64,000 bases of DNA from Limnobacter parvus (GCF_024623725.1 NZ_JANKHG010000017.1:640213-704212); one strand, 5' to 3'. Shown: positions 1 to 15,415, counted from the first letter of the stretch. Notes: generated from the sequence alone by a model not told the origin. A program made the numbers and translations.

Positions 1-997
1 GTTCGTAAGTTTGGGCCGCTTCATTGGCAATGGTGAATGCACGTGGGTCTGCCAGGCCAATGTCTTCCCAAGCCATGCGCACAATGCGCCGGGCCATGTA
101 ACGCGGGTCGGCGCCACCATCTAGCATTCGGCAAAACCAATACAGCGCAGCATCGGGATCGGAACCGCGAACCGATTTGTGCAAGGCTGAAATTTGGTCG
201 TAAAACGCATCGCCACCCTTGTCGAACCTGCGAATTTGCGAGGGGGCGATTTGCTTCAATGCGGGCAAATCAAGACTTTTCAAGCCCTGTGCCTTGGTTT
301 GTAGCAAGGTGATTTCCAGCAGGTTCAAAAAACGGCGCGCATCGCCATCCGCATAGGCACACAAGGCATCGAACGCATCGCTTTCAACGTTTATCTCAGT
401 ACTCAGTTCAAGCTGGGCGCGTTCAAGCAAAAGCGAGAAATCCTCAGCACTCAGGCTGTTCAGCACATACACCTGCGAACGCGAAAGCAATGCCGAATTC
501 ACTTCAAACGAAGGATTTTCAGTGGTTGCACCAATGAAGGTGACCAGCCCAGTTTCAACAAAAGGCAAAAGCGCGTCTTGCTGCGATTTGTTGAATCGGT
601 GAATTTCATCGATAAACAGAATAGTGGACTTGCCGGCGCGGGCGTGTTCACTGGCCTGGTCAATGGCAGCACGAATTTCTTTCACGCCGGAAAGCACGGC
701 CGACAAGGCAATAAACTGTGCTTTTGCGGCACCTGCCAACAGGCGGGCCAGCGTGGTTTTCCCAACCCCGGGTGGCCCCCACAATATCAGCGAGTGAACG
801 TGCTGTTGCTCGAACAACAAAGTAAGTGGTTTGCCAGGCCCCAACAGGTGCGTTTGCCCAACTACTTCAGCAAGCTGGCTTGGGCGAATGCGCTCAGCCA
901 ATGGCACAGAGCCCTTGACTGAGTTTGGCACACCCTCGCCGCCTGTAAATCGGTGGTTTGCGTGCGAAGGATCGTCGCCAAACAGGTCTGGTGTCAT
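1..997 (-). CDS. rarA: Replication-associated recombination protein A, AAA+ ATPase (C-terminus cut by left edge)
   Basis: This is the N-terminal 332 residues of a RarA/MgsA/WRNIP1-family clamp-loader-like ATPase, which acts at stalled replication forks. A Walker A motif (GPPGVGKTT) lies near residue 75, and a Walker B with the family signature [12 protein letters not shown] lies near residue 129. The arginine-finger/sensor region ([18 protein letters not shown]) follows. Full-length homologues have about 430 residues, so roughly 100 C-terminal residues lie beyond the window. The ATG overlaps the lolA stop as ATGA, so the gene is translationally coupled to lolA, as is usual in related bacteria. 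The assignment is secure from the motifs. Confidence 0.95.
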   Translation of the reverse strand, partial: MTPDLFGDDPSHANHRFTGGEGVPNSVKGSVPLAERIRPSQLAEVVGQTHLLGPGKPLTLLFEQQHVHSLILWGPPGVGKTTLARLLAGAAKAQFIALSAVLSGVKEIRAAIDQASEHARAGKSTILFIDEIHRFNKSQQDALLPFVETGLVTFIGATTENPSFEVNSALLSRSQVYVLNSLSAEDFSLLLERAQLELSTEINVESDAFDALCAYADGDARRFLNLLEITLLQTKAQGLKSLDLPALKQIAPSQIRRFDKGGDAFYDQISALHKSVRGSDPDAALYWFCRMLDGGADPRYMARRIVRMAWEDIGLADPRAFTIANEAAQTYE

Positions 998-1629
998 TGC
1001 GCTCGAATAAGGTCTACGCCGGCGGGTGCTTTGAAGTCAAAATAAGCAGCAGGTCGTTGCTTGGAAAAGTCCCAATTCGTCAGCTCAAGCTGAGTCACCT
1101 GCCCCAAGGCATCGTGAATTTCAAGGCTTACTGGCAAACCATCTTTCCAGCCAATGCGGGCGTAGTCGAACAGGTTGTCTTTGTCTTTGGGCTTGATCAC
1201 AAGCCATTCTTTGCCATCTGTCATGCCTTCGTCTTTCAAATCGAACAATTTGTCGACGTTCTTGCTACCGAACAGCAAGGCCACGGGGGTAGAGTCCATT
1301 GCGTTGCCAATCGGCTTTTCTGTGGCGTGACCCATGTCTTCATCGTAAGAAACCACATTGGTGCCGTTTGAAAGCAGCAGCAAGGGGTAAGGCTTCTTGA
1401 TTTCCCAGCGAAACTTGCCGGGCCGGGAGAAAGTAAATTCACCTGTGCCACGTTGTTTTATAGCGCCTGTTGGAGAAATAACCACTTGGGAAAACTGGCC
1501 TTCAGCAAACCCGCGGTCTTTCACAAAACTGGTCAATGCTTCTTGCGCAGAAGCCCACGCGCTTGAACTGGCCCCTATCAGCAAAGCAAACACCACGGCT
1601 GTGCGGTTAAAAAACTGTTGAACTTGCAT
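994..1629 (-). CDS. lolA: Outer membrane lipoprotein carrier protein LolA
   Basis: Periplasmic chaperone that takes lipoproteins from the LolCDE complex to LolB at the outer membrane. The chosen ATG at 1629 gives 211 residues and starts a clear signal peptide ([15 protein letters not shown]). It is preceded by AAAGGAAG about 8 bases upstream. An upstream in-frame start would add 29 residues that look unlike a leader, so it was rejected. The mature protein has the LolA fold pattern: a [14 protein letters not shown] strand segment near residue 60 and a LEI-type strand near the end. It sits between ftsK and rarA and overlaps rarA by four bases. ftsK, lolA and rarA probably form one operon. Confidence 0.93.
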   Translation of the reverse strand: MQVQQFFNRTAVVFALLIGASSSAWASAQEALTSFVKDRGFAEGQFSQVVISPTGAIKQRGTGEFTFSRPGKFRWEIKKPYPLLLLSNGTNVVSYDEDMGHATEKPIGNAMDSTPVALLFGSKNVDKLFDLKDEGMTDGKEWLVIKPKDKDNLFDYARIGWKDGLPVSLEIHDALGQVTQLELTNWDFSKQRPAAYFDFKAPAGVDLIRAQ

Positions 1630-1750
1630 GAAATTTTGCTTCCTTTGTTGCTTCATGTGGGTGAAATACACCCATTTAACGCACGCGTATTGGTGGTGGT
1701 AAACACACTTAACCAAACTTAATATAGTTCACCCAACTACACCCGCTTGG

Positions 1751-4063
1751 TTAGTCGTCGTCTTGCCCAGCTTCAGCACGGGCAAGAATTTCCCGGTTGC
1801 CGTTTGATTGCATGGCAGACACCAAACCAGCTTGTTCCATACTTTCCAGCAAGCGTGCAGCCCGGTTATAACCAATGCGCAGGTGCCGCTGTACAAATGA
1901 AATGGAGGCCCGGCGGTGCTTCAATACAATGCCCACGGCTTGGTCGTACAGTGCGTCTTTCTCACCATCAAAACTACCCGCGGTGGCATCCATGCTGGCA
2001 TTGCCACCTTCCTCTACAGTACCACCTTCCAGAATGCCTTCAATGTAGTTGGGTTCACCACCCTTCTCTTTCAGGTATTCAACCACACGGTGTACTTCTT
2101 CATCCGATACAAAGGCACCATGCACCCGCTGGGGCACGCCAGAGCCTGGCGGCAGGAACAGCATGTCACCTTGACCCAGCAACGCTTCTGCGCCCATTTG
2201 GTCAAGAATGGTACGGGAATCAATTTTCGAAGAAACCTGAAAGGCAATTCGGGTGGGAATGTTTGCCTTGATCAAGCCGGTAATTACATCGACAGAGGGC
2301 CGCTGGGTGGCCAATATCAAATGAATACCCGCCGCACGTGCTTTTTGGGCCAGGCGAGCGATCAGTTCTTCAATCTTTTTGCCCACCACCATCATCAAGT
2401 CGGCCAATTCGTCAATCACGATGACCAGCATCGGCAAGGTGTCGAGCGGTTCGGGTGCGTCGGGGGTCAAGCTGAAAGGGTTTGGAATGCTGGTGCCGTT
2501 TTTCTTGGCCTCGGCAATTTTAACGTTGTAACCTGCCAAGTTTCGCACACCCATTTTGCTCATCAATCGGTAGCGCTTTTCCATTTCGCCCACCGCCCAG
2601 TTCAACGCATTGGCAGCTTGGCGCATGTCGGTGACCACCGGGCACAGCAAGTGCGGAATGCCTTCATAAACGCTCATTTCAAGCATTTTCGGGTCAATCA
2701 AAATCAACCGCACTTCTTCGGCGCCGCTTTTGTACAGCAGCGACAAAATCATCGCGTTAATACCCACCGACTTGCCTGAACCCGTGGTGCCTGCCACCAA
2801 CAAATGCGGCATTTTGGCCAAGTCGGCCACCACTGGTTTGCCTGCAATGTCTTTGCCCAAGGCCATGGTTACTGGTGATTTATTGGTGCTGTACACCTGT
2901 GAACCCAGAATTTCAGTCAGCTTGACCACTTGGCGGCGTGGGTTGGGCAATTCCAGGCCCATCAGGTTTTTACCGTAAATGGTTTCAACCACGCGAATAG
3001 ACACCAAGCTAAGCGCGCGGGCCAGGTCTTTGGCCAAATTCACAACTTGCGAACCTTTCACACCGGCCGCAGGCTCTACTTCAAAACGGGTAATCACCGG
3101 GCCGGGCTGGGCTGCGACCACCTGAACCTGTACACCAAAGTCGCTGAGTTTTTTCTCAATTAGCCGTGACGTATATTCCAGGGTATCGGCAGACACCGTT
3201 TCAATGGTGGCCGGGGCATCGTCCAGCAAGCCCAAGGGTGGCAATTCAGTTTCGGTTAACTCAGCAAACAATGGCTGTTGCTTTTCCTTGATGGCCTGAA
3301 CAGAGGGTTCGGCCGCAACAGCCACCGGTTCAATTCGAATGGGCTTGTGCTCTTCAAACTTCTCGCGTTTTTGCTCCACTTTTTCAACACGCGCCAAAGC
3401 AACCTTCTTGCCTTCCTTGCGGTCAAAATAGGCAGTAATGAAATCTTTGGTTTTAAAGACCAAGCCTTCCAGAAAACCACCCACGCGTTCAGCCATCACA
3501 GCCCAGCTTAAGCCCAGCAATCCGCTTAAACCAGCGGCGGTGCACAGCAGCAACAGCATGACAGCGCCAGACAATCCCAACAATTGTTGAAAAACGCTTG
3601 AAATGGTTTGACCCACCACACCACCGGCACCCGCAGGCAAACCTTCGCCTTTGAAAACCGAAAGTGATTCCAGCCCCATTAAGCCAACCCACAGCACGAT
3701 GAAACCAATTGGCCGCACCCAGGCAATCCATTTAGGCAAAGGCTCGCTAAATCCTGGTAGGTCAATGGTGTCTACCATTTTGCGGGCGCGCCACAACATG
3801 AAAAACGACAAACCCAGCAAGGCGTAGGCCGAATAACCGGCGATGAAAAACAACAGATCGGACAAATGCGCGCCCACCGCCCCGCCAAAGTTGCTGACCA
3901 CTGCACTGCCGGATTCATGAGAAAAGCTGTCGTCTTGGCTGCTGTGTGAAACCAGGATCAAAAACAGATAGATCGAGAAGACAAGCAGGCACAACCAGCG
4001 AATTTCCAGCAGCAGTTTGCTGATTCGAAGTGTGCTTGTATTTTGTGTGGTCTTGGAATTCAC
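1751..4063 (-). CDS. ftsK: DNA translocase FtsK
   Basis: Septal DNA pump that clears chromosome dimers with XerCD during division. The product has about 770 residues, with several N-terminal membrane segments (roughly residues 20-170). A short linker follows, then the RecA-like motor with Walker A (GTTGSGKS, near residue 425) and Walker B ([12 protein letters not shown], near 550). A C-terminal winged-helix gamma domain, which reads KOPS sites, fills the last 65 residues ([14 protein letters not shown]). The start is uncertain. I chose a GTG at 4063, leaving a 108-base divergent gap to trxB, because the upstream extension to 4198 would overlap trxB and has no family-like sequence. No strong ribosome site is visible. 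The linker is short compared with that of E. coli FtsK. Confidence 0.93.
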   Translation of the reverse strand: MNSKTTQNTSTLRISKLLLEIRWLCLLVFSIYLFLILVSHSSQDDSFSHESGSAVVSNFGGAVGAHLSDLLFFIAGYSAYALLGLSFFMLWRARKMVDTIDLPGFSEPLPKWIAWVRPIGFIVLWVGLMGLESLSVFKGEGLPAGAGGVVGQTISSVFQQLLGLSGAVMLLLLCTAAGLSGLLGLSWAVMAERVGGFLEGLVFKTKDFITAYFDRKEGKKVALARVEKVEQKREKFEEHKPIRIEPVAVAAEPSVQAIKEKQQPLFAELTETELPPLGLLDDAPATIETVSADTLEYTSRLIEKKLSDFGVQVQVVAAQPGPVITRFEVEPAAGVKGSQVVNLAKDLARALSLVSIRVVETIYGKNLMGLELPNPRRQVVKLTEILGSQVYSTNKSPVTMALGKDIAGKPVVADLAKMPHLLVAGTTGSGKSVGINAMILSLLYKSGAEEVRLILIDPKMLEMSVYEGIPHLLCPVVTDMRQAANALNWAVGEMEKRYRLMSKMGVRNLAGYNVKIAEAKKNGTSIPNPFSLTPDAPEPLDTLPMLVIVIDELADLMMVVGKKIEELIARLAQKARAAGIHLILATQRPSVDVITGLIKANIPTRIAFQVSSKIDSRTILDQMGAEALLGQGDMLFLPPGSGVPQRVHGAFVSDEEVHRVVEYLKEKGGEPNYIEGILEGGTVEEGGNASMDATAGSFDGEKDALYDQAVGIVLKHRRASISFVQRHLRIGYNRAARLLESMEQAGLVSAMQSNGNREILARAEAGQDDD

Positions 4064-4153
4064 TGTAATAAGAGTAGCCCGTGATGCAGCATATAATTGA
4101 AGCCTGTATTCTGACAAAGTTCGAGAGAAATATCTTGAACGAACACCATTTGA

Positions 4154-5137
<984 letters not shown>

Positions 5138-5181
5138 CTTGTTTTTACAGCGGTAATCATGCAGTGAAAAAGCTGACATCC

Positions 5182-5826
5182 ATGGCTGATCTTGAAGGGG
5201 TCAGGCGCTCGCTTGAAGCACAGCGCCTTGAGGCTGAACGCCTTGGGGAAATCAAGGCAGAAAAAGCAAGGATCAAGGCTGAGGAAGAAAAAAAACGTCA
5301 CGACGAAGCGAACCTGTTCAAGCGGCAGGTTCGTGACGTAACGCCCCTACGCGATGTCAACATCAAAATCCATAAACCAGTAAAACCTTTGCCCATTGCC
5401 CGTCAACGCGAACTGGACGATGAATCGGTGCTTTGGGAAAGTATTTCGGATGAAATGGATGTTGAACGGTTTCTGGAAACTGATGACAAACTTTCCTATC
5501 GCCGCAACGGCGTAGGCCTTGAAGCGCTGAAAAAACTTCGGAAAGGCAAATGGGTTGTGCAAGCTCAAATCGACCTTCACGGATTGCGTTCTGATGAAGC
5601 CCGCACAGCAGTTGGAGAATTTCTGCGATCCAGCGTAAAACATGACATTCGTTGTGTAAGAATCATTCATGGCAAGGGCTTGGGCTCAATCGGCAAAGAA
5701 CCCGTGCTGAAAGAGAAAGTAAAACGATGGTTGGTACAAAAGGATGAAGTACTGGCCTTTTGCCAGGCCCCGCCGCGCGATGGCGGTGCTGGTGCACTGC
5801 TGGTGATACTGAAAGCCCGACAATAA
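5182..5826 (+). CDS. Smr-domain DNA/RNA endonuclease-like protein
   Basis: The C-terminal half is an Smr (small MutS-related) domain with its two hallmark motifs: the DLHG loop (QIDLHGLRSDEA) and the HGKG loop (IIHGKGLGSIGKEPVLK). Smr domains have nicking nuclease activity in several proteins. The E. coli relative SmrB cleaves mRNA at collided ribosomes. The N-terminal third is a highly charged predicted coiled coil rich in Glu, Arg and Lys (about residues 5-45). The ATG at 5182 was chosen, but a GTG at 5164 is equally possible; neither has a strong ribosome site. The gene lies 44 bases after trxB and may share its transcript. Its substrate cannot be inferred. Confidence 0.88.
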   Translation: MADLEGVRRSLEAQRLEAERLGEIKAEKARIKAEEEKKRHDEANLFKRQVRDVTPLRDVNIKIHKPVKPLPIARQRELDDESVLWESISDEMDVERFLETDDKLSYRRNGVGLEALKKLRKGKWVVQAQIDLHGLRSDEARTAVGEFLRSSVKHDIRCVRIIHGKGLGSIGKEPVLKEKVKRWLVQKDEVLAFCQAPPRDGGAGALLVILKARQ

Positions 5827-5860
5827 AAACGACAGTTAAATAACGCGGAGACACACGCAG

Positions 5861-6781
5861 ATGAAAACTTCCAGCCCGGCAATTGCATGGCAACAAGGCT
5901 TTGCCAAATCGACCACTACTGGATTGACCATGGCTTGGGAAAGTGCCGGCCCCGCAGATGCAGAAACCATTTTCATGGTGGCTGGTCTGGGTTGCCAGTT
6001 AACCATGTGGAACGATGAGTTTTGCAGACCTTTGCTTGAACGTGGTTACCGCCTGCTGCGATTTGACAACCGCGACATCGGATTGACCGACCAGCATCCC
6101 AGCAGCATGAAAGTGAATGTGCCCGCCACATTCATTCGCAACAAATTGGGCTTGAAAACACCGACAAACTACAAACTCGACACCATGGCCAATGATGCTG
6201 TGGGCCTGATTGATGCGTTGCAGTTAAAGCGCCCTCACCTGCTGGGCATTTCAATGGGTGGCATGATCTCGCAAATTGTGGCCGCCCAGCACCCCGACAA
6301 AATCGGCAAGCTGGTGACCTTGATGTCGACCACCAACAGCCCCAAGCTGCCCATGCCTTCGCCCAATGTGTTGCACAACATGTTCTTGAAGAAACCGAAA
6401 AGCCAGAAGCTCGAAGATGTGGTTGAGCATGTGGAGCGCGTTTTCACCGCCATTGGCAGCCCCGGCTACCCACCAGACCCTGCCAAACTGCGTGAGCGCG
6501 CGCGAAATTCTTACAACCGTTCCTACAAACCTGCGGGTGTTTTGCGCCAAACCCACTGCGTAGTGGCAACAGGCTCAATCGAGGATTACACCCGGGAAAT
6601 CAAGGTGCCAACGTGCATAATTCATGGACTTGACGACCCATTGCTAAGAAAAGTGTGTTCAGAGCGAATCGCCAAGCTGGTGCCAAATTCGCGGCTTCAC
6701 CTGATTAAGGGGTTGGGTCATGACCTGCCCGAACCCCTGGCACCCACTTTCGCGGAAATCATTCATAGTCATTTGAGTTGA
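5861..6781 (+). CDS. Alpha/beta-fold hydrolase
   Basis: 306-residue alpha/beta hydrolase. The nucleophile elbow is GISMGG (GxSxG) near residue 130. The oxyanion strand reads FMVAGLGCQLTMWNDEF, and a FDNRDIGLTD segment is typical of the esterase/methylesterase-like group. A late acid (HGLDDPLL) and a His (KGLGHDLPEPL) complete the triad. The ATG is preceded by a good site (CGCGGAGA, about 12 bases upstream). The substrate is unknown, and homologues carry many different names. It is followed closely by the NEL ubiquitin ligase gene on the same strand, but no functional link is evident. Confidence 0.85.
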   Translation: MKTSSPAIAWQQGFAKSTTTGLTMAWESAGPADAETIFMVAGLGCQLTMWNDEFCRPLLERGYRLLRFDNRDIGLTDQHPSSMKVNVPATFIRNKLGLKTPTNYKLDTMANDAVGLIDALQLKRPHLLGISMGGMISQIVAAQHPDKIGKLVTLMSTTNSPKLPMPSPNVLHNMFLKKPKSQKLEDVVEHVERVFTAIGSPGYPPDPAKLRERARNSYNRSYKPAGVLRQTHCVVATGSIEDYTREIKVPTCIIHGLDDPLLRKVCSERIAKLVPNSRLHLIKGLGHDLPEPLAPTFAEIIHSHLS

Positions 6782-6885
6782 TACGAACAAGTCCCATACC
6801 TTGTGCGTCGGGCAGCAGGTCAAGCCATTTCGCGACCTCTGCCCGCACGCAGTATCAAGGTACCAATCAAATACACCAAACACCG

Positions 6886-10378
<3,493 letters not shown>

Positions 10379-10407
10379 TGGGTACCTGCATAGTAGTTGT
10401 CGCCTTT

Positions 10408-11625
10408 ATGAATTATCGCATGCAGATTTGCCAATCCATTGGCGAGATCGCACAAGCTGAATGGAATTCACTTGTGCTTAAATGCAATGGTGGTGTGCTT
10501 CACCCTGCCCTTCGCCATGAATACCTGCTGGCTTTGGAAAGCAGCGGCAGCGCCACGGCTGAAACCGGCTGGGGGCCTTTGCATCTGGCCATTCACAGCG
10601 ATACTGGCGGTTTGCTGGCTGCATTGCCTTTGTACTTGAAATCACATTCGTACGGTGAATATGTCTTTGATTGGGCTTGGGCCCAAGCCTATGAAAAAAA
10701 CGGCCTGCGTTATTACCCCAAACTGCTGTGCGCCATTCCTTTTACCCCGATATTAGCGCCAAAGGTGTTGTGTACTGATCTTCATGCGGGCGCTGCATTG
10801 GCGCAGGGCTTGGCCCAATTAACCTGGCAAGCAGCTGAAAACACCGAGCTTTTGGGCACCCAAATTTCAACACTGCATGCCTTGTTCTTGACCGAGCAAG
10901 ATCAACAACTGCTACTTGGCAACGCCACCAGTCTGAATAACAGCAGTCGCCATGTGGTGCAGTTTCATTGGCGCAACCAAAACCCTTCAAGCGGGCAGCC
11001 ATTTGACGAATTCGATGAATTTCTGGATAGCTTGAACCAAAAGAAGCGAAAAAATATTCGCGCTGAGCGGCGCAAGGCACAAGTCGAAGGTTTGCGCATT
11101 CAGCGCATTCACGGCACGCAAGTTACGGCTGAACAGCTGGAGTTTTTCTACCAGTGCTATTCACGCACGTACATGGAACATTTTTCCAGTCCCTATTTGA
11201 ATTTGAAGTTTTTCAGGCAACTGTGTACCAGCATGGGTGAACAGATTTTAATCATTCAAGCAAGCCTGAATGAGCAGCCTGTGGCCAGTTCATTTTTTCT
11301 GTACAGCGAAAAAAGACTCTACGGCCGCTATTGGGGCTGCGTGGAAAACCTGCCATGTCTGCATTTTGAGTTGTGTTACTACCAGGCCATTGAATTTGCG
11401 GTTGAACAAGGCATTGAATGGTTCGAGGGTGGTGCGCAGGGGGAGCACAAAATGGCTCGTGGCTTGAACCCGCAAACCATGGTAAGTGCGCACTATGTGC
11501 ACGACAATGAATTCAAGCTACCCATCGAGAATTTTTTAAGGCGTGAAAAAGCACACTTGCAAGCTTATGCCACCGAGTTAAGCGAGCACACTGCATTCCG
11601 TGCAGGCACAACGCTGGAAGAATAA
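10408..11625 (+). CDS. FemAB/GNAT-like protein (DUF482-type, putative peptidogalycan biosynthesis)
   Basis: About 405 residues from the ATG at 10408. The tandem acyltransferase-like fold of this family is suggested by LAALPLYLKSHSYGEYVFDWAWAQAY near the N-terminus and a central LDSLNQKKRKNIRAERRKA block. Near the C-terminus the hallmark segments FELCYYQAIEFAVEQGIEWFEGGAQGEHK appear as one run (quoted here in parts: FELCYYQ, GIEWFEGGAQGEHK). Members of this group are annotated as putative peptidogalycan biosynthesis or GNAT proteins, but no activity is established. The gene is divergent from nadE with only 29 bases between starts. It ends at a strong hairpin terminator shared with ppa. Confidence 0.8.
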   Translation: MNYRMQICQSIGEIAQAEWNSLVLKCNGGVLHPALRHEYLLALESSGSATAETGWGPLHLAIHSDTGGLLAALPLYLKSHSYGEYVFDWAWAQAYEKNGLRYYPKLLCAIPFTPILAPKVLCTDLHAGAALAQGLAQLTWQAAENTELLGTQISTLHALFLTEQDQQLLLGNATSLNNSSRHVVQFHWRNQNPSSGQPFDEFDEFLDSLNQKKRKNIRAERRKAQVEGLRIQRIHGTQVTAEQLEFFYQCYSRTYMEHFSSPYLNLKFFRQLCTSMGEQILIIQASLNEQPVASSFFLYSEKRLYGRYWGCVENLPCLHFELCYYQAIEFAVEQGIEWFEGGAQGEHKMARGLNPQTMVSAHYVHDNEFKLPIENFLRREKAHLQAYATELSEHTAFRAGTTLEE

Positions 11626-11656
11626 AAAAAAGCCAACCCGCAGGCTGGCTTTTTTC
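11623..11656. terminator. Bidirectional rho-independent terminator
   Basis: A hairpin, AGCCA...TGGCT with an inner CC/GG pair, is flanked by an A-run on the left and a T-run on the right. It lies between the converging FemAB/GNAT-like gene and ppa, and can terminate both transcripts. Confidence 0.9.
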
Positions 11657-11677
11657 ACACACGGTTCAAGGCAGCAT

Positions 11678-12205
11678 TCAGCCTTTGTAGTTGGCTACAC
11701 CGTCGCTGATTTCTTTCTCAACGTCTTTCATGTCACCCCAACCTTCAATTTTTACCCACTTGCCTTTTTCCAGGTCTTTGTAGTGTTCAAAGAAGTGTTG
11801 AATACGCGCCAGGAATTCCTGGGGTACGTCTGAAATGCTTTGGTAGTGCTTGTACTGCGGTAGCAACTTTTCAACCGGCACACCCAGCAGCTTGGCATCG
11901 CCACCCGATTCATCTGTCATTTTCAACATGCCGATGGGGCGAACACGAACCACACAACCGGGTTGCAGGGGGTAAGGCGTCATCACCAACACATCCACGG
12001 GGTCGCCATCGGCAGCCAAAGTTTGAGGAATATAGCCATAGTTGCAGGGGTACTGCATGGAGGTGCCCATGAAGCGATCCACGAACAAGGCACCGCTTTC
12101 CTTGTCGATTTCGTATTTAACCGGATCTGAATTCGCGGCGATTTCAATAATGACATTCACATCGTTCGGTAGGTCTTTACCAGGGGAAATGCTTTCGTAG
12201 CCCAT
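11678..12205 (-). CDS. ppa: Inorganic pyrophosphatase (family I)
   Basis: 175-residue soluble pyrophosphatase. The metal-binding signature DGDPVDVLV is near residue 66, preceded by the YGYIPQT strand. The MVKIEGW-like tail is [13 protein letters not shown]. It hydrolyses PPi to drive biosynthesis. The ATG at 12205 has a clear AAGGA site 8-9 bases upstream. A longer frame opening at 12307 would run into hemY and was rejected. The gene lies 50 bases downstream of hemY on the same strand and may be read from the heme operon as well as its own promoter. Confidence 0.96.
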   Translation of the reverse strand: MGYESISPGKDLPNDVNVIIEIAANSDPVKYEIDKESGALFVDRFMGTSMQYPCNYGYIPQTLAADGDPVDVLVMTPYPLQPGCVVRVRPIGMLKMTDESGGDAKLLGVPVEKLLPQYKHYQSISDVPQEFLARIQHFFEHYKDLEKGKWVKIEGWGDMKDVEKEISDGVANYKG

Positions 12206-12255
12206 GCTTGTTAATCCTTGAAAATAAAATTGCTCGTATTGTATCGAATATTGCT

Positions 12256-13446
12256 TTACACAAGCTGACGGTCGTTCTGTAGATGGTTGTTCAACTTTTC
12301 CCGCCAAACCTTGGCGCGTTCACTCTGGTTGGCCGACTCATACAGGCGCTCAAGCTTTCCCGCCACATGGGCTGAAGGCTGTTTGGCATACACCGCTTCA
12401 AATCGTGAAATAGCCTTGCCCCACAACTGCTCGCGTTCGCACACGTCGGCAGCCAGCTCAAGCAGACGAAGATCTGCAGGATGTTGCATCAACAAATGTT
12501 CAACATTGGGAAGTGATTCCCGTGGTTCCAGCACCGCAACCTGGTGGTACACAGGCAGCAAATCTTTATTGAATTGCTGCTTCAACGCTGTTTCCAGCAT
12601 GGTGCGCGCTGCAGTAACCAGCCCACTGCGCATCAGGCCAGCGGCTAGCATGCGTAACACACTGCTGCTTTCAAGTTCGACAGGTTTGGCACCTGAAAGT
12701 ACTTCCTGCATTTTCGCCGAGTCTTGGCCAGCAATTTCACACAGGCCAGCATAAATTCGAGTTAGTGCTTCATTCTTTTCACTGTGGGTAAGCGCAGAAA
12801 CAGCCACGCAGCCACGAAATTGAACCAGGGCGTCTTGCCAGCGCCGCAGGCCCATCAAGCCCAACATGCGAAGACGTTGAACCTGGGGTAATTTCGCAGC
12901 CAACGGATCCATCGCTTCAAGCAGGGCCAGCGCACCTGCAAAGTCTTGTTTGGACAAGGCCACTTTGCCTCTCAACACAACCAACGCGTTGGAGTGTTCG
13001 CCCACCATGGCTTTTTCCTGATTAAGTATTTCTTCAGCGATGTCGTAGCGGTCAGCCTGAATAGCCGACATGGCTCGAATCAAGTAACTCAAATCGGTTT
13101 CTATGCCAGTTTTGCTGGCTTGATTCAATGCCTTCTGAGCACCTTGTTCGTCACCGGTGATCAGGGCAATCAGGCCTTGTGTGTTGGCTTTCAGCAAAGC
13201 ATTTTGCTTGCGGTTCATCCAATATTCTTTGAATTTGCCTGGCAACTGGCTGGAGGCGCGCCACGCACGCATCAGAATATAAAGAACAAAGAAAGAAAAC
13301 AAAATTGCAATGATTGCAAAATTCAGCGACATGTCAATTCTGTATTGACCAAAGAAGATCAACACTTTGGAAGAATTGCCTTGAGCCATCAGTGTCACTG
13401 CCACTGCTACGACAACAACCAGCAACAAACCGATCAGTTGCTTCAT
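12256..13446 (-). CDS. hemY: HemY, membrane-anchored TPR protein of heme biosynthesis
   Basis: 396 residues. Two N-terminal membrane segments (about residues 3-20 and 40-62) are followed by a long helical TPR region, seen in repeats such as [18 protein letters not shown] helices and [27 protein letters not shown]. This is the proteobacterial HemY (HemY_N), unrelated to the Bacillus protoporphyrinogen oxidase of the same name. Its exact role late in heme synthesis is not settled. It overlaps the hemDX stop by four bases, so hemC-hemDX-hemY form one operon. Confidence 0.92.
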   Translation of the reverse strand: MKQLIGLLLVVVVAVAVTLMAQGNSSKVLIFFGQYRIDMSLNFAIIAILFSFFVLYILMRAWRASSQLPGKFKEYWMNRKQNALLKANTQGLIALITGDEQGAQKALNQASKTGIETDLSYLIRAMSAIQADRYDIAEEILNQEKAMVGEHSNALVVLRGKVALSKQDFAGALALLEAMDPLAAKLPQVQRLRMLGLMGLRRWQDALVQFRGCVAVSALTHSEKNEALTRIYAGLCEIAGQDSAKMQEVLSGAKPVELESSSVLRMLAAGLMRSGLVTAARTMLETALKQQFNKDLLPVYHQVAVLEPRESLPNVEHLLMQHPADLRLLELAADVCEREQLWGKAISRFEAVYAKQPSAHVAGKLERLYESANQSERAKVWREKLNNHLQNDRQLV

Positions 13447-15407
13447 TGACGCTCCCCCTGCTGCCCCGCCACAGCCAGTCGAAGCGCGGCTGAAGTGGCC
13501 TGCAATTCAGGCAAAACCAAATCGAGCTGAACCTTGCCAATTTCGCCGATTACAGATTGTGCGCGCTGCACCTGAATCGACTGGGTGTCGAAATAAGTGT
13601 TCAGAAGGTTGGAGGATCGCTCCAGATCGGATCTCAACAAGGTGGCCTGGCGGGATAGTAAGGAAATTCTGGCGTTTAGCAAAGAAAGGCGCAGCGAGTT
13701 TCGCAAATCAGTTTCCTGCCTGCTTGAAAGCAACAATACTTCTGGGCTGTCGACCTTGGTCACTTCAACCAGCGACTTCACGTCGTACCAAACCGTTTTC
13801 GCCAAATCCTTAACGGTAATCCACGCTTGCTGAAATCCCAGCGCAGTGTTTTGGTTGGGTTGAACGGGTGGTGCTTCTGTATTGTTATTTGCGGCTGGCT
13901 CGTCAGTCATTTCCGCCAGGGTTTGGTCTTTGGTCGCGTCAACACTAGAAAGCATAGGCAAACTTTCTACCGAATTCACGACCGAATCCAGAGAAATTGC
14001 CAATCGAAGCAAGTCATCGGTGGGCAATGCCTTGATTTCTGACAAATCCTTTTCCAGCGCGACGCGCAAGTTCAACAAAGACGGCTTTTCGCTGCTTTCA
14101 AGTAACTCAATGGCCTGTGTCAGGGCGATTGCAGCTCCATTGACATTGCCCAGCAGGTAAAGCTGGCGCTTGGCGATTGAAATTAACTGCTCGACCTCGC
14201 TGAGAGAGACTTCAGTGCGGCTCGACAACAAACTGTTGTAAATTTCTTCGAGGCTGGCGCGCTGGCTGGCCTCCTCTTTTTGCGCCTGTTCTAGCACATC
14301 AAAGCGCGTCTTCAGGTCTTTGGCCAAGTCGCCGGCTTCACCAATGTCTTCTTTCACAAGGTCCAGGGTGGTCGACTCTTTTTGGATTCGCTCACCAAAG
14401 GCCATGCGAGTTTTTTCAATCTGGTTTTTTCCGGCAAATGCGATCAACAAAATTAGAACAAAGCTGACAACCGAGATAAAAAACGCGGCTTTGCCCAACC
14501 ATTGGTTGTTGGCTTGAGCAATCTGGCCGGTGCCAACTCGGGCTGCAGGTGGGGTTGCCGGCGCTGGGGTTGATGCGGGTGTAGGTTTGTTATTGTCCAT
14601 GCTCTTCTTGTTGGAATTAAGCCAAGAGTTCACTGATTGTATCCCTGTTGCTATCTGCACAACATGGGCATATCCCAATTCCTTGCATTTGGCGGTAATG
14701 CGTGGGTGGGTGGTCAACACAACCGACTGCATTCTAAGAACATCCAATCGCGGGTCCACACGAAGTTCAAGTTCTCGGTCGAGTGCGTCAATGGTTTCAC
14801 TGCTGGTAATCCACAAAACAGCACTGTTAGAAAGAGATAGAAGTGCCTCACATTGGGCATCACTTTGCTTGATTACGCGTCGATCGTAGCATTCCAGCAC
14901 TTTCACACCGTGCTGCATGTTCTCAAGTTTCTTGGGAAATTCAACCCTCCCGCGAGGCCCCTTGCACACCAACACTTCGCAACTTCCTGCCTCGAATTGA
15001 CTGGACACCAAACGTGCCAAGCCATCAGAGTCCTCGGTTTCATCATTGCCTTCACCAGTGGGCGCAATGATTCGGTCTTGTGGCACCCCGAGATCACTGG
15101 CCAGCTTGGCACTTTGGCGTCCCATCACACCACAATAAACATCTGTAGGCCACTTACCCATGTGTGTAACTGTAATTTCCAGTACCGATGGGCTTACAAA
15201 GACAATCATGCGCTTTGTACGTTCGGTTTCCTGTGATAGCCATGAGTTGATTTCACCCATGGCCGCAAAGTCGGGCACCAATTCAAACACAGGAAAGTAC
15301 AGCACGTTCGCGTGCTGAGCCTGCTCAAGCTGGTACTTTAAATCCAGTCTTTGCGCCAAGTACTGCTCTGGCAATTTGGGTTTGCAAACGACCAAAGTGT
15401 GACTCAT
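13443..15407 (-). CDS. hemDX: Fused uroporphyrinogen-III synthase and HemX membrane protein
   Basis: 654 residues. The N-terminal part (about 1-260) is a HemD-type uroporphyrinogen-III synthase (VFVSPSVLEI, GKGPRGR-like VCKGPRGRVEFPKKL, WITSSETIDAL), which closes hydroxymethylbilane to uroporphyrinogen III. A Pro/Ala/Thr-rich linker (about 270-295) leads to one membrane span (AAFFISVVSFVLILLIAFAG) and a long periplasmic coiled-coil HemX domain. In E. coli hemD and hemX are separate genes. The fusion is known in Burkholderiales and is a taxonomic hint here. No frameshift is visible across the junction. It lies 8 bases downstream of hemC and overlaps hemY. Confidence 0.9.
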   Translation of the reverse strand: MSHTLVVCKPKLPEQYLAQRLDLKYQLEQAQHANVLYFPVFELVPDFAAMGEINSWLSQETERTKRMIVFVSPSVLEITVTHMGKWPTDVYCGVMGRQSAKLASDLGVPQDRIIAPTGEGNDETEDSDGLARLVSSQFEAGSCEVLVCKGPRGRVEFPKKLENMQHGVKVLECYDRRVIKQSDAQCEALLSLSNSAVLWITSSETIDALDRELELRVDPRLDVLRMQSVVLTTHPRITAKCKELGYAHVVQIATGIQSVNSWLNSNKKSMDNNKPTPASTPAPATPPAARVGTGQIAQANNQWLGKAAFFISVVSFVLILLIAFAGKNQIEKTRMAFGERIQKESTTLDLVKEDIGEAGDLAKDLKTRFDVLEQAQKEEASQRASLEEIYNSLLSSRTEVSLSEVEQLISIAKRQLYLLGNVNGAAIALTQAIELLESSEKPSLLNLRVALEKDLSEIKALPTDDLLRLAISLDSVVNSVESLPMLSSVDATKDQTLAEMTDEPAANNNTEAPPVQPNQNTALGFQQAWITVKDLAKTVWYDVKSLVEVTKVDSPEVLLLSSRQETDLRNSLRLSLLNARISLLSRQATLLRSDLERSSNLLNTYFDTQSIQVQRAQSVIGEIGKVQLDLVLPELQATSAALRLAVAGQQGERQ

Positions 15408-15415
15408 GTCGATGT

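Noticed and set aside
1747..2779. Plus-strand frames (174 and 287 residues) over ftsK
   Set aside because: They are shadows of the ftsK motor domain; no ribosome site and low-complexity products.
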